Positions 1 to 13,454 are shown, counted from the first letter of the stretch. The stretch is 64,000 nt of DNA from Talpa occidentalis (GCF_014898055.3 NW_023601104.1:70229106-70293105); one strand, 5' to 3'. The notes: generated by a model from the letters alone, not told the origin. Made by a program: numbers and translations.

Positions 1-1934
1 CTGCGTGTCCTGAAATGTCCTCTGTGCGAGAACTGTCAGGGCCATCCAGACTTGTCTCTTCTTGGTTTCGATAGGTAGTTTGTGCAGGGGGGTAGAGGGG
101 AAGTAAATTGAATGTTTTATGAGCCCAGTCTTCTTTATGTCAGAGGTAGTTCAGTTTTGACAAGCGGAACTGTATTTAGTATGGGCTCTTATTTCTAGCT
201 GTAGCCTGAGAAGGTTGCATGTACTCCAAATGAACTCTTGAATCTTCTGATGCTTAAAAGTCTTCACATTATTTGCTCTACCTGAAGAATAAAGGAGGCA
301 ATCCTGTCCAGGTCAGAAAGAAAATGACTGAATGTAAAAAGGGTCTTTAGGGATAGTGAAAGGCCAATCTTAATAAAGAAACCATTTTTACTGTCTTTTC
401 CAACATCTCAAGCCCACCTCTAGCAATGGTACTTTATTGATGTGATTGAAATCATATATTTAAATTTCCCAAACATACAACCTTTCCCAGTCCAGTTTCT
501 GTGCCATATATACAATGTGGAGTGAGACAAAGAGCCAGAGCCCAGAAAACAAAGCTGAAGATTTATGAGGCTTTGCAATCCTTTGGAAAAAAGGATCAGA
601 TGTTTGTGAAACATCTTTAAGTTTTACTTTCATACTCTTTCTCAAAGCTCGTTTTAGGAAATTACATCTTGAAAATTCAGTCCAAATACAAAAGCAAAAT
701 CCTTTCTCTTTGAAATTATATAATAAAACCTGGCACAGTTTTCATCAAAGGAAAATACCAGAGGCAGGAACAGAGAGAAGAGGTTGGATTTCATAGAAAT
801 AGGGCAGGTGAAAAGAAATGTTAGTCTTAGGGTCTTGGCTGAAGGATTTGATCCTTTGAACCTGGTCTTTAAACAACATTCTAGGCACCTAAATTCTACG
901 CGGCCACCATGTATTGATTATCATGTACTTTCCTTTCCCTTTTTTCCCTTTTTATCTTTCTTGGATCTATTCTGCCAAGTAGTATTTCCATTCCCCACCC
1001 CTTCTGCCTTTTCTGATTCCAGACCTTAACTTCTTCGTGATTACTTTCCTCATCTTGGGTTATCTTGGCTTCATCTTGAATCAAAATAAGTGAGTTAGTT
1101 TTAACTTTTTGCAAAACGTACCCAGTTCTCTTTCTGAGCTAAAAATTCACATTTCCAACTGGGGCTGCAGCTCCTCTGAGGAAAACTGACACTTTGCCTC
1201 TGGTGGAATTATGAAATTTTGTGAATTTGCCACAGGCAAAACTTGCTGTTTCTGCACAACCTAAATATCTCTACTTTTTTTTTTTTTTTGCAGTCAAAAA
1301 CTAATGTTCATGATACTTCTCTAGTTAAAAAAAAAAAACAAAAACCTTTTTTAAAATTAAAGTGTTGCAACTTTTTTTTAAACTGAAAATCTTGGAAGAC
1401 CCTTTTCAAATCCTTTATTCTTTCTATCTGACACAAGGCAAGGGGGAGACTGGACTTCCTTCTATATGTACTGAGCATTTATTTACTCTGCAAGCAATGG
1501 TTTTGGTAAGTCTTGTTTCTCAAATGTCCTCATGTTAGTGATCTGTTGAAGGAATGTTGTATGCATTTTGCTGAATTCTCTACCTAGTTAGCTGGTAGTC
1601 TTTTAAAAACTTAATTAAAAACAATTGTAGAAATTGCATTATACTTGCCTAACAACTGCCAATCTAGACCTTTGAAGTGTTTGTTCCTCAACCTTGGTCT
1701 TCGTAGTCATTTTTAGGCACCCTGGAGCACCCAGCAAGAGGTCAACCCATGAACTGATGCTGGGTCCTAAAATATGACACATGCCTTTGAAAAATTCCAT
1801 TTTTAGACAGTCATCACAAACTCCATAGCAGTTACATAGCATTGGTTGTATTTCTAGTTTTGTTTTAACATATTTAATCAACAAAGCCTAGTTTTCTACC
1901 CTCAATATTAAATAAGACTTCTAATGCTAATACC
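1..1934. other. Unassigned non-coding sequence
   Basis: No recognisable gene, RNA or repeat. The only visible structure is homopolymer: a T run near 1276-1290 and an A run near 1329-1340. Open frames are short (at most about 80 codons) and show no domain. Confidence 0.6.
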
Positions 1935-2162
1935 ATGAGAATTTATTGGGGTTATTCTGGGCAAGGCTGTTTTCTAGTCATTCCTTTAATCCACATGACA
2001 ATTCTTATAAGAGTGTGTGATTATCCATCCTCACTCTTTTGTATGAATAAACTGAGACCAAGAGAAGAGGACTAATTTGCTCCAAATCATACATGCAGAC
2101 ATAGCAAACTGGAGTTCAACTAGGAGTCTACACTACCATACCAGCCCTTGTAATTGGTGACT
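1935..2162 (+). repeat. Ancient MIR-type SINE fragment
   Basis: The stretch 'ATGAATAAACTGAGACCAAG' followed by 'TTTGCTCCAAATCATACATG' and 'GGAGTTCAACTAGGAGTCTA' follows the MIR order: 'gaaactgaggc' core, 'gcccaaggtcacac', then 'gggattcgaacccaggtct'. It is strongly decayed, as expected of a pre-eutherian SINE. Orientation is by the core motif; edges are approximate. Confidence 0.65.
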
Positions 2163-2165
2163 ATA

Positions 2166-3465
2166 TTTTCTGTATGGTATAAGTGATTTATGGTATAGCT
2201 ATTTGAAATTTAGTTTTAAGGCATTCTGGCTAGAGAGAAAGACAAAAGAACATTTAGTTTTGTCTCTTTCTTCTTGAAGAGGCATAATCAAGAGAAAAAG
2301 GTGCAGGAATAAAAATCTTGCTGGTGAACATTCCTCACTAGAACACACCTGGCCTATGACCAAGTGTTGTTTCTGACTGGGTATGAACAACCGCCAGTTA
2401 TCCATGTGAGTAGATAAATGCATTGCCAATTCAATAGGAGGGATGCGGTGCAATGACATGACAAAGGGAAGAGTGGGTGACATCAGAGCTACATCTGATT
2501 TGCAGATTCATTTATCTTGCTATTAACAGAAACTCTCAGGACTCTTGGTGTTACAATATATGCAGTTGGATTATAACTCATTGGTGGGAAATGTTTCCAA
2601 GATTACATGTTTTGCATCTTTGGTTAGGCGAAATCCAGAGGTTCCATTTGTTTTCCATCCCTGAGCTGGAATTGGTTCATCTCAACCTTTGTCTTGACCA
2701 TTCAGCTTTTCTGTGTGATTCTATATTTTCCACCTCACACCCAACATTTGCAAGTTTCCTATCTCTGCGCAGCAGTGCTCTCATTAAAGCTGCTATTTGA
2801 CATCGCCATTCTCTACTGATATTCTTGGAAACTATTGGAGCAATGTTTGTACAGCTGTAGCCTTTGTTTTCCAATCAAGAGAGGCTAGGGAATATACTAA
2901 TGAGCTTTCCACACAAACCCAGAGAACATGCCCAGGTAAGGATCATGTGGCTTCAATTTCTATTTTCCCTTTTTTTCTGACACAAGTTCTTTGAACCAGG
3001 CAAATGTGTCAATTTGGGTACTGTCAATGTCATAGACTTTCCTTGTTTTTGGATTTTACTTTCACATATTTTGCCAGAGACAATTAAGGAAGAGATTTGT
3101 TTGGGAAACACTGGAGAGTTCTGGCCAAAATTCTGCAGGATGAGAATGCCAGGCTCAGTTTCCAACCAAGTTTATTTCTAATGAAAAATAACAACTAGGC
3201 GTACAAAATGCTCCTGTGAAGAGTGCCTGCCACCCAGCCATCAGGCAGAGGACAGCAAAGCTCACATGCCAGCCTGGAGGAGCTCCAGTCTCCCTGCACC
3301 TGCTTGCTCACTGAGGGGAGGAAAGACAGAGAAGCTGTGTGGCTTAAGAGCATCAGAATCAGGAGAAAATGGCATGACTGGAGATACTGGGGCAGGAGAG
3401 AAAGTCACCAACAACAGTTGGGGTTTTAGAGAAAGAGCTTGAGACTCAGCTATGATAGGCAACAG
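2166..3465. other. Unassigned non-coding sequence
   Basis: Several overlapping frames of 65-107 codons occur on both strands, but none shows a domain, a plausible splice context or biased codon use. I see no repeat family here. Confidence 0.5.
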
Positions 3466-4165
3466 AAGAAAACTATACAACAGGGCCTCCCTGGTGGCGC
3501 AGGTGGTTTAGCGCCATACTGTGAAGCTGTCCCTAGCCTCTGCAGCATGGGTTCGATCTCGACCAGCCAGCAAGAATCCCACTTGATGCAGCAGACCTCT
3601 CCCGTCTCACCTGCTGCTCCCCTCAACAGTGTATTTTATCAGTCTGCCTGTTCTGTTCCCCGCTCTGTCTCTGGTGAATCCTCTCACCCTCCTGCACATC
3701 TGACCTGTACCCCAGTTCTTGTATAAATAAATTAATCTTTAAAAAAAAAAGAAAACTATACTACTGAGCTCTAAAAAAGATGTAATCTTGCTGTTTGTGA
3801 CAATCTGGATGGATCTGGAGGCAATTTTGCTAAGCCATATAAGCCAGGAAAGACAAAGGCTGGATGATGCCACTCATATGTGGAATATAGAGAAACAAAA
3901 CAAAGAGTCAGACAGAACCAAATTATAAACAAACCCTTGGCATCTGACTGTAGAATTGAGGCTACAGATGGGGAGGAGGAAATGGGAGGAGAGCAATGGG
4001 TGGGGGTGAGGCTGTGGTGGAGGTCTGTGGTGCCTTGGTGGGGGTATAGTGAGGGGGTATAGTGAGGTCACATGCATCTGAAGAGGTGTGAGCCCATGCC
4101 TTTGAATCATATACAGTATTATAAGCCAAAGTGATCTCAATAAGAACAGGTATACACAAAACAAG
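3466..4165 (+). mobile_element. Old L1 3' end, split by a SINE
   Basis: Sense-strand L1 ORF2 C-terminus and 3' UTR. After the SINE it reads 'CTACTGAGCTCTAAAAAAGA', then the L1 'gtgacaa..tggatggatctgga' and 'atgccactcatatgtggaatatagag' block typical of L1 3' ends, ending near 'ataagccaaagtgatctcaa'. The SINE at 3483-3748 duplicates 'AAGAAAACTATAC' of this element. The same 3' UTR type recurs at 62.35-62.97 kb ('TGGAATATAGAGAAAC'). Confidence 0.75.
3483..3748 (+). mobile_element. tRNA-derived SINE (copy 1)
   Basis: Starts 'GGGCCTCCCTGGTGGCGCAG' and has a degraded RNA polymerase III B box ('GGTTCGATCTC'), a pyrimidine-rich body ('CTGCTCCCCTCAACAGTGTA') and an A-rich tail after 'AATAAATTAATCTTT'. 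It is flanked by a 13-bp TSD, 'AAGAAAACTATAC', at 3466-3478 and 3749-3761. It sits inside an older L1 3' end, so it is younger than that L1. Confidence 0.9.
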
Positions 4166-4453
4166 TGAAGAAGCTATGGTCTCAGCATTCTGCTGGTAGT
4201 GGAGAGCGAGAGACGGAGGGAGAGGTGCCCAAGCTTCTCTTTCTGTTTCCTTCACCCAAACTACTCTCCAACCATGTCAGTTTCTCTTTTCTTAGGGAAG
4301 TGACTAAGGAGGAAGGAGGGAGAGAGGGTGGAGGGAGAGAAGCAGGGAGGAAGAGAGGGAGAAAATGTGCTCTCACTAGTGGTTGCACTGCAGGATGACA
4401 TGAGGTGAGATTGTAACACATCTGTAAGGCCTATCAGGACATGATGACCTCTT

Positions 4454-4731
4454 ATTTTTTTTTTTTAGATTTACTTATTTATGCATATAAGAGCTGGGGT
4501 GTAGGTCAGAGATGCAGGGGGTGAGAGGACTCACCAGAGACAGAGTGGGGAACAGAACAGGCAAACTGACTGAAACACACTGCTGAGGGGAGCCGCGGGT
4601 GAGGCAGGAGAGGTCTGCTGCGCCATGTGGGTGGGTTTCTCCTTGGCCGGCCGGGAATCAAACATGTATTTCAGAGGCTGTGGGTTGCTTCATAGTGCGG
4701 TGCTTCTCCCCTTGTGCCACCAGGGAGGCCC
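4454..4731 (-). mobile_element. tRNA-derived SINE (copy 2)
   Basis: Antisense copy of the same family: T-rich tail on the left, body 'GAGGACTCACCAGAGACAGA' and 'CACTGCTGAGGGGAGC', and the tRNA-like head at the right end ('TTGTGCCACCAGGGAGGCCC'). An imperfect TSD is visible: 'GATGACCTCTTAT' on the left and 'GATGATCTCTTTT' on the right. Together with copy 1 it forms an inverted pair about 700 bp apart. Confidence 0.88.
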
Positions 4732-4734
4732 GAT

Positions 4735-5350
4735 GATCTCTTTTAAACTCCATGGTAAAGTCAAAACTACTTAGTGAGGTGCAGTCCACCAGGCTCTTCA
4801 AAATATTTTATATGCCTCCCTGCATCTGGTCTTTTCACCTGCTTCTGTCTTGTCCACTTCTGGATAGGAACTGTGTTTCAGGTCATGGTGAAGTGCCTGC
4901 CCTGCTAGGAGCACCTGAGTGTCCTTGGCTGGAATGCTGTTCCTATCTCTCCTTGCCATCAGTGCTTCTCTCAGTGTGCAGACCTCACTTGTTTTTGTTG
5001 GCATTTCAGTGCTAAACTTAATTCTCTTTTCCTTTAAAAAAAAAAAAAAAAAACCCACCCTGGACTAGGTTGGTAATCCTTGGTGTTTCCATAGTTTTTG
5101 TTGCAGACTCTGCTAGTTGTCTACAGTTGTACTTTTCCACATCCTCCTCATTAATTAGAGAATATCAAGGTACAACTAAAATACGTATCTTTCCATACTC
5201 TCTTCTGATAGGTTGCTGATCCATTTCTGATCATTGAAATGTAGGCGTTTCTGGGTAGTTTCTAGGAAATTTTTCCAAATGGGGCAAATTGACTGGTATG
5301 TTTCTCTTTGGTCTCTCTCCCTTCTTTCTTTTGTCCTTGTATGTGAATAG
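4735..5350. other. Unassigned sequence with an A run
   Basis: No confident assignment. There is a pure A run at about 5035-5053. The opposing 86-87-codon frames across 4752-5058 show no domain. Confidence 0.5.
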
Positions 5351-5535
5351 CATGCAGAGTGCTAGTTATGCCACTTTGTGACCATGAAGATGAAACTTAC
5401 ACACAAAGGATCATGGAATCAAGAGATGAAAAGACCTTGATGCCATGATTAAACTGTGGAATCAACCCTGGGACTATCACTGGTTTTCTTGTTACATAAG
5501 ATAAATAAATTTCTTTTAAAGCTACCATTAATTTT
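5350..5535 (+). repeat. Possible decayed LTR-like 3' end
   Basis: The order 'gaccatgaagatgaaac..acacaaaggat', 'gatgaaaagaccttgatg', 'ttcttgttacataagataaataaatttc' resembles the 3' portion of a class of old mammalian LTR-like repeats ending near an AATAAA-type signal. I cannot name the family and the edges are guesses. Confidence 0.3.
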
Positions 5536-5734
5536 TTGTTGTTATTGTTTCTTGCTGTCAAATTCATGTCTGACCACTAACATACTTGTCACTGTTTTTA
5601 ATTGCTGCTTACTCTTCAGTTCCCAGCACTAGTCTGAGATAAGGGAACACTTTGCTCATTTGTTTTCCCAGCACTGAGCCTGCTCTTTAGCACACAGCAG
5701 AAGATCAAAACATTATTTTTGAATTTATGAGGTT

Positions 5735-7390
5735 TGTAGTATTAATACAAAAGACAGTTTCTCTTTGCTGATGATTATAACTGTAATTATGAATATTACA
5801 CTTATGTCCATAAAACCCATGGTTCTCAAGTAGCTGAGAATAATTCACTGTAATAAGATACAAATTTAAACTCATAGGATTGATTTTTATGTGTTATCTG
5901 TGTTACTACCAGCCTTAATTTTATATGAAACCCATCATTATTGAATCTAAGAAGGTAAATATTGGCAGAAATCTGAGTAAGTGAAAGCCAAGAATAGGTT
6001 TTTATCTTAGACAACTGCCTTTTTTGAATTCTGTGAAATTAGACTTGGGGACTAATTTGCATAAGCTAAAATTTAAATTTTATGTAGGTTGTGGACCTCT
6101 TATCACCGTGGACTGTACTCTCACAATATGGTCACAGAGGCCATGCTCGTAGGGTTCGTGAGGGCATGCATCTTCAGGGAGACTTCTAAGCAGGTATTTT
6201 TTCCTTTCAGTTGCAGCCACCTGAGTCCAGGATGCTACTCTCCACAGCAAGTACCCCAGCAGAGGGAGTTCAGGTAGGAGGCAAGGCCGGCGCTCTCTTT
6301 TTAGTTTTAACTGCTCAATAATCAAGGGTTATTCACTGAGTAACTGTATAAGCAAATACTTGAATGTAATCATAGAGGCCTCAATGTAAGAAATTGGCAT
6401 CTCCACAAAGATCAGGACTCACTAATGAGAAACACACAGATTGGATCAACACAGAGATGATTACCCTGGCATGGTCCCTGAGTACTGATGGGCTGCAATC
6501 TGAAGTTTGAATCTGTTCTAAACTGTTTAGGTCACTGTATATGAAGTACATATACTAGCCTTTCATATGCCATTACAGAATGAGAGATTGTCATTCTCCA
6601 AGAATCATTCTAGGCCCTTGGTATAGGTACTTGGACTGGGTGGTTCCTACTTGATAATTAGCATCAAGATTATGGGTCCCTACAGTTGGCCAAATCAAGT
6701 AAGAGGTCATCTTGCATAAGCGTCTTCATGAAGTCCGTGCTGCATGTGCATTCACAAATCAGTACGAACATGATGGAGAGTTTTCATTTTGTTCTTTTAC
6801 CTATTACGGTTAGTGGGCTGACTCTAACGTGTTATAATGCATAATACACAATTTTATATTATGACAATTTATAGTAATCTTAATTGTTGGATGGCTTCCT
6901 ATTTCTAGAGGTACTTGAAACATGAGTCATTGCTTTATTCAAGAGAACTAGAATTTTTTTTCCTAGCAGGATGAAGAAGGTAAGGAAAAATGCCGGACAG
7001 TGATCTTCTCCATGATGTGTCACTTATTTCCCCCTGACTGAACATGATGGGTTACATTTTTAGGTTCCAATATTAATGAGTCAAAGCAAGAACAAATCTT
7101 GAGACTGAGTTGCTTGTATTTTTTTGTGTGCATGGACAATCACCCTTTCTAATTACACAGTTTTCCTAAATATCATTTCTTACAAATCTGATTATAGATG
7201 GATTTTATCTTTCTGCTGGGAAATCGCTATCATCATTGAAGACTGGAAGGGATATTTGATGATTGTCAGTTTAGGGTTGAAAAATTACAGACTCAATATT
7301 TTAGCATGAATCAGACAATTATTTTTACACAGGAATTATGCAAATAATGGGACTGGTTTTCCTGCTTAGTTCCTTTAACTTTTAGAGGAA
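5735..7390. other. Unassigned non-coding sequence
   Basis: AT-rich, no recognisable repeat or gene. Two opposing small frames at 6080-6325 show no domain. Confidence 0.5.
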
Positions 7391-7700
7391 ATAATTGGGT
7401 GCTCAGACCCATCCAGTTTGGTGTGCCATTGGTTGAGTTTTGCAGGAGACATGGCCGAGCTCGCCATGCCCCACCTGCCATTTACGCCAGCCCAGGCTTC
7501 TCTTTCTCGCCTCTCTGCTGTCTGGCCGAGGTCCTGGGGGTTTGGTGCTATACTTCAGAGCTCTCTCGCATCATGGGCCCTTTGCTCTCAGCAATGTATC
7601 TCCCTTGCTTTATTTCTCTTTAGACAACCCTTTTGAAACCTCCTCTTTTATTTTTATTCCTGTGCCTTCAGGGTGGCTTATGATGTCTTAATTAACGTTT
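7391..7700. other. GC-richer island of unknown origin
   Basis: A compositional outlier in an AT-rich region, with several CpGs ('GGCCGAGCTCGCC', 'TTTACGCC', 'TCTCGC'). Three overlapping plus-strand frames (7399-7623, 7418-7636, 7440-7691) stay open together, which low stop density in GC-rich DNA explains. The tail 'TTTATTTCTCTTTAGACAAC' could be a retroviral LTR end or a decayed exon boundary, but I recognise no family or domain. Confidence 0.3.
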
Positions 7701-9527
7701 TTATCTAGTCATTATTGTGACTGCTTTCCAGGGCAATGGTAGGAGGGGAACTTTATAAATAAAGCGATTATTCCCTCAAAATCAAACGGGGCAAGATTTA
7801 GCCTCCCTTGTGTGGGTCTGCTGCTCCCTTAGAGGCATCCCCAGCTGAAATCTGCATCAGGGAGCATTTCCTTGCACGTGTGTGTAGGAGGGTCAGATCG
7901 CACAACCTGTTTACTTGAGCTGGGTGACATTGTTGGGATGCTGGTGGGTGGTATCACAGCTGCTGTTTGGAAGCTGCCTCAGCAGGGAAGAAACCACACT
8001 AAACAGTCAGGAACAAATTGTGCTAAAGTGGGGAAAATGATACAATTGACAAAACTGTTCAGCAGCGGAAATAGCCACAGAACCTGGACTGTATCACTGA
8101 CTGTATCACCTCATTTGCAGAGTGTCTGGGAATAGTAAGGCCTCGTGATTTTCCTTAATTTCTGCCACATAAAGTTTTCAAGCAATGCCAGGAAATGGGG
8201 CACAGAGAGCAGAGTCATGACTTCTTTTCTCCCCAACAAAGGCACTTAACATCCCACATCTCTGTGAGGCTATAGAAGCTGTGAGGCTGATGGGTCTCTG
8301 GGGCTGCAGACATTGTCCAAACTATAGTTTGAAAAATCACCATATTTTCTTTGGCTTCATTTTTAAAGCTACAAAAATTATCTCAGTATCAGCAATTATC
8401 ACTTAAAGGAGGGAGGAGAAGACTTATGTCATTGAATGTTTGCTGCATAATTGAGTTTGGTTTTTAATTACAAAGAAGGGTCATGTGTCAGGGAAGTAAC
8501 TGTCACTACAGAGCCCTTTGCTCCATTGAGTTCTGCCATTTTTGGCAAACACTATGTCCAGTGCAAAACCTCTGACTGAGTTATTAATCATGTTTGATGG
8601 GCAAGCTTCAGTAATCTGCAGCCTGGATACGAAGCCAAGTATCGAGTAGGTAGGATGTGATAACAACACTCTTGATACCTCTCAGTCTTGGACTCAACTC
8701 ATGATGAAGATTAATTTTTTTCATCTCCATTTAATTAAAGGGAGTAAAAATGAAAGGAAGTGATTTCAGTGTTGTCTCATGCTCTCAGCTGTCATGTTTG
8801 TAATCACAAAGAAATGGACCACATGAAGGCTGGCAAAGCATTTGAATAGGGCACGTGGTGTGTGGGTTGCTCGAGAAGGTGGACCCAGGACTACCGCAGA
8901 CAAAGGAATGGAGGACAGGACTTTCACATGAAGCCAGACATCCTGGTGTTTACCTGTCATCTTTACTTGCCTTTTCAAGGGTCTCCTGTTATTCTGTCAA
9001 TCTCTGCTAATTTAGTTTGTGGAGAAGAATCCACCCCTTACCCATTGGTCATGAGAGATGGCCCTTCTACCTGCCTTATCTTTGAGAAAGTTCTGTGATC
9101 CAACTTCGAGCAAGCAGCTATTACTTTCATGGTCTCAGAGATTGAAAATGAATGTCAATTAAATTACTTCAAGAACTCTGTACTTGAAAGGTCCTCCCTG
9201 CATAGCCAGGAAGATCTAAACTCCCATAAAATGACCTCAAATGTTTCCTAGCATTAAAGTGGCTTAAAGGGTTTCTTTTTTCATCAGAAGCAGCATTTCA
9301 CAAAGTTTGCTCTGTGGAAAACTGATTTTTGGGGTTCTGAGGGCTCCATGGTGAAGAAATTGGGAAAATACTGAATGAAATAAACTCTTAGAATGTTTAA
9401 TGAACTAACTAGTACTTTGAGTCTGGAAAATAGAAATATATGAAATATATATTTCATGAGGCGTATATATTATTTGACAAACTTTGGGATAAAATTATTC
9501 TACAGAACAAATATATTATCCTTAGTA
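7701..9527. other. Unassigned non-coding sequence
   Basis: Nothing recognisable apart from a perfect 18-nt palindrome, 'ATGAAATATATATTTCAT', at 9440-9457. The 62-87-codon frames are unsupported. Confidence 0.5.
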
Positions 9528-9812
9528 TACTTGTGAAATAAGGCAGACAGAAAAGGATATCATATGATACTGCTCATATGTAGCATATATAGAAAAATAA
9601 AACAGACTATAAGACCAATTAATCAGTGCCAGAAGGTAAAGGAGGAAGAAAGGTAAATTGGAAAAAAGAGAGACTGTGCTATGGTAAAGGATAGATTTGG
9701 ACTTTTGTCATGAACTTAACGTAGTATCTACACAAGTTGATTCTCATCAATTAACATCTGAAACATGCAATGTTATGATGCAGTGTTACACACACACGCA
9801 CACACACACTAA
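9528..9812 (+). mobile_element. Old L1 3' end fragment
   Basis: 'TTGTGAAATAAGGCAGACAG' followed by 'TATCATATGATACTGCTCAT' is the L1 end-of-ORF2/3' UTR block ('gtgaaataagtcagacag..atatgatctcactcatatg'). The element ends in a short CA-rich microsatellite at 9789-9809. It is strongly diverged and non-coding. Confidence 0.7.
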
Positions 9813-10039
9813 AATAATGGATGTACTGAAGCCTTAAAACTTCTTTCATCTTGTTCTTTATGGTCCAAGAATTTTCATTCTTCCTGGAATTGAAACTTCT
9901 AATGTTATCTCTTTCTCTGTTGTTATGGCTATGACTAATAATGCAATCTTTTGACTCATGTTGTCTGGATAAAGTGACAGTGGGGCACTTGCCATTCTTC
10001 TGGCTGCCTGGAATCTATGTAATTTCTTTGTTGGCTTTG

Positions 10040-10400
10040 GGGGATTCCCTATGAGGTGGCTATGAGTGAGACACCTGGAATTCTCCTTCTCTCCATATTC
10101 CAGGGCAGCAAGGTAGGAGCATATGACTGCAGCTTAACCAGTTAGATATTTCTGCCTCAGGAGGGTGAATCTTGAGTGTATAGGATAAAGAGAATGGGTG
10201 GGTAGGGCTGTAATTGGGTACATCTAGAAATGGTGATACTATAAATATCCCTAGTAGTGACTAATCTGATTCCTTCTTATTTCTAAGCTGAATCATCCAA
10301 AATCTTATGTTTTTCAATAAATACCCCTCCTGTTTTAATTCAGATAATACAATGCTTTCTTTTGTACATATAAGCAAAAACTGACTAGTTGAAAACTCTA
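10040..10400 (+). repeat. Possible decayed LTR-like element
   Basis: The 3' part ('TTTTTCAATAAATACCCCTC', 'TTTAATTCAG', 'aaaaactgact') resembles the end of an old mammalian LTR-type repeat ('..caataaattccc..gagtcctgact'). The family is not named and the 5' edge is arbitrary. Confidence 0.3.
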
Positions 10401-13400
10401 GACCATTTGCTTTAGTGTCCTGTATTGTTTAAGGACAGTGAATCTGCTTTAGCATTCTTAGCAGAAATGTGACAGTGACTGTTGACTGCTACTGTCTTCC
10501 CTTAATCCCCCATCCCCATATACCCTGCCCATCTTGAAGCTCAGCTTGAAGCTCCATGCCAATAATTCTATCATGGAATCCTCCAGTTTTTGATTTAGCA
10601 AAGGATATTCAAAATAGGAAAAAAAAAAAGTGCTTCCAATGTGCAGATTAATGGGCTTGCCTGTGATTGGTTTCTATTTTGGGGCAGAGGTAACAGAGCT
10701 CAGTGACCTCAGCCAGGAGATCTGGATTTCATGCACATGTCTCTCCTTATCATGGTTAGTTCTCCAGGTAAGGATGAGACATTTGACAATGAACTCATTA
10801 TTTTGGGAATGTTGGAATGTTTATAGTCGGACAAAAGTTCCCTGGCATAGTTCATTTTTAGGCATACTAGATCTCAGTTTCTTAAACATGAAATTAAATG
10901 TGTAAATAAAAAATTAAAGGCCTATGCCTTCATTCCTAAAACCACATGATGTTCAAGTTAAATTCTTCCGAGCCCTAGGGTTCTAGGGCAATATCCCAGG
11001 GACAGCTTGCGGGTAGGAGACAAAGTTTGGAGTTTGGGCAGAATTTCAGATCCCTCCCACAAATTCAGCCAGAGCAACTTTTCTTATTGTATAGAATGTT
11101 GGGATGCTTATTAAAGCTTTATTTGAATAAGAGTTAGAAAACCAATGACTGGGACAATTGCTAATAGCCATTCAATGTTGTAATTTCATATGTCTGTATT
11201 TTAGTGATAGTGATAGTTCTTAAACTATTAACTGCTTCCATTCTTTCTCTACTGTAGCCTGTGTTCCTCTTTGGACATACATGGGAAAACAGTACTCGCT
11301 GAAGTTCCAAGTGTATGTCCATCACTTTCACATTTCTCCTGAGGAGTAAGAGGCTTTAGGTTCTGCTGCTTCTAAATGTACTTCTTATATTGAAAAGTTA
11401 CATTTAAAAGCCCCATTAATTATTAACTACCCTCAAGTGCTTAGTGATAAATTGATGGTTCCTAAACCAAGAACAGGAGGAAGTACAACTGCAAGAATCT
11501 GACAGTCCTTTGGCAGCTGTTGTCTCCTGCCATAATCTTCAGCATTCTCTCTCCTGCTTCCTGTAGGTCATCCCCCACCTTGTCCCTAGAGACCATATCT
11601 ACTTTTGTCTGCTGGTGGATTCACCCTCCTTAGTACTTGCCTTGGGTAAGCTTTATGGGGCCAGATAACTACATCCTCCAAGGCACTGTTGTCAGCCTGG
11701 GGCCTACAGAATGGTGTGCCCAGAGTACTGTGAACAGAATTAGACTGATGGACTTTACCTGGACAAAGTTTACCAACTTCAAGACCCAGCTTTAGTCCTC
11801 CTCTTGTGCTGCTTTCCCCATATTCCCCATATGGAGGGTGGTGTCTAAAGAATTCATCTAGTCCTGAACTCAGTTGCAGACTTTCTTCTAGTAGTATTTT
11901 AGGTAGCTCTTATAATTTTGGTTAATTTGCTCTTTAGTTCTGGTTTTTTCCCTAAACTTTCTGAGCTATATGAATTCTCACCACCACATAGCACCATTGT
12001 TGTAAGCAGACAGAATTTTATCCCTCAGGACACTATTCCTTGGCAAATGAAAGCTCAATAAAATATTTGGTGGTGAGGTTTTTTGCCCATCTGTAAAATT
12101 AATGCTCAAATATTCACATAGTGACTGTATTTAAAATAAGCGTGGGTTTGTTTTTTTTTAGGTGTTTATTTTTTAAGTGTTTTGTGTTTTGAAAAGCTTC
12201 TATAAAAATTGCCAAGTGGTGGTTTCATTGCAAAGTGTTTTTAGTTCAATGTTTTGAGTTAAATATTGTGGTTCCCCAGTTGTCGTCCCCAGTATCTCTT
12301 ACCTCACTAAGATTTCACCCATAGTGGAATCTTACTTTGTGCCCTGTGCTGCAGTAAAGTAATTCTTCAATTAGTAACAACAGTAAGAAAATAAAGTGAA
12401 TCATCCTTGCCAAGTACAAAGAGATTACAAATTCCCATTTTACAAAGAAAACACTAAATATAGATGTGCCCCCATTGAGCTGCTGCATCAGAAAAGAGAA
12501 TATTCGCGTAAGAGAAGGAAACAGGTTTGATGTATGATCTGTCAAACGGAGAAACTTCGATAGAGCATTTTGTCCTCTGTGGTCCCAAACTTCCCTTACT
12601 AAATTCTGCCTTCTTTCTCAAACATTTCCCAAGCAACATACTATGGGCTATTTTGAGGAAATATTTTCACAAAATAACTAAACCTTATGTTTGCAGACAG
12701 GCTATGAAGTCTAGGGTTTTTACAAGAAAATTTCATCTCACACTAGAACTTCTTGATCCAACTGGCACCCCTACTTCCCATGAATCCTGAAGAACAGATG
12801 GAAGTGGAAACCTGATTTTGACTGAGATTTAACTCAGTTAGGAATAATTTTAAAAATCTGCTATCAATAGCCCACTAGCTTCTGATGCTTTTGTTTGAGT
12901 CGGCTGGTTTCTCTCAGGAAAAATGAAGAAAAATTCACAAAACTGAGTCTGCTTTTAATGGGGAGCAAAAAAGTAAAAATTAAAAATCAGTTTCAGCAAA
13001 TGAGTTCAATCACTTATTAAAAGTGACAGGGAACATGAACGTGTATAAAGAGACTGTAAAATACCCACAGGTGACAGTAATGCTGTTGCTCTAGTTAGTA
13101 GGTCTCCTGAGAATGTGCAGCCAAATGCATGTAGACCCTCTTGCTCTGTAAATAGAATGTCCTGTGCTTTCGGTTTAAGCCAAGACTTAGTAGCTTCCTT
13201 CTTCCAGACCACAAAATCTTCTACTACCCAAGAAGAGATACTGAGACTTTGGTGGGCATGGACGACACCTGGGACTCTCGAGTGTTCGGGCTATTCTGAC
13301 CTCAGCAATAAAATCAGTGGGGCTTTTCTATTTCATCAAAGTGCCTCTTAGAGGAGCTAAAATACGTTTCGTGGCTCTTTCCCCACTCAGGCCTCCAAGA

Positions 13401-13454
13401 CCTGAGTTATGATTCTTTACTATTACTCGTACTTAGAAGTTAGAGAACAAAGAG
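10401..13454. other. Unassigned non-coding sequence
   Basis: About 3 kb in which I recognise no gene and no repeat with confidence. Frames up to 91 codons (10630-10905) lack any domain. Confidence 0.5.

Noticed and set aside
4300..4365. Purine-rich GGAAGGAGG tract as a possible control element
   Set aside because: Simple low-complexity DNA with no partner motif; no basis for a functional call.
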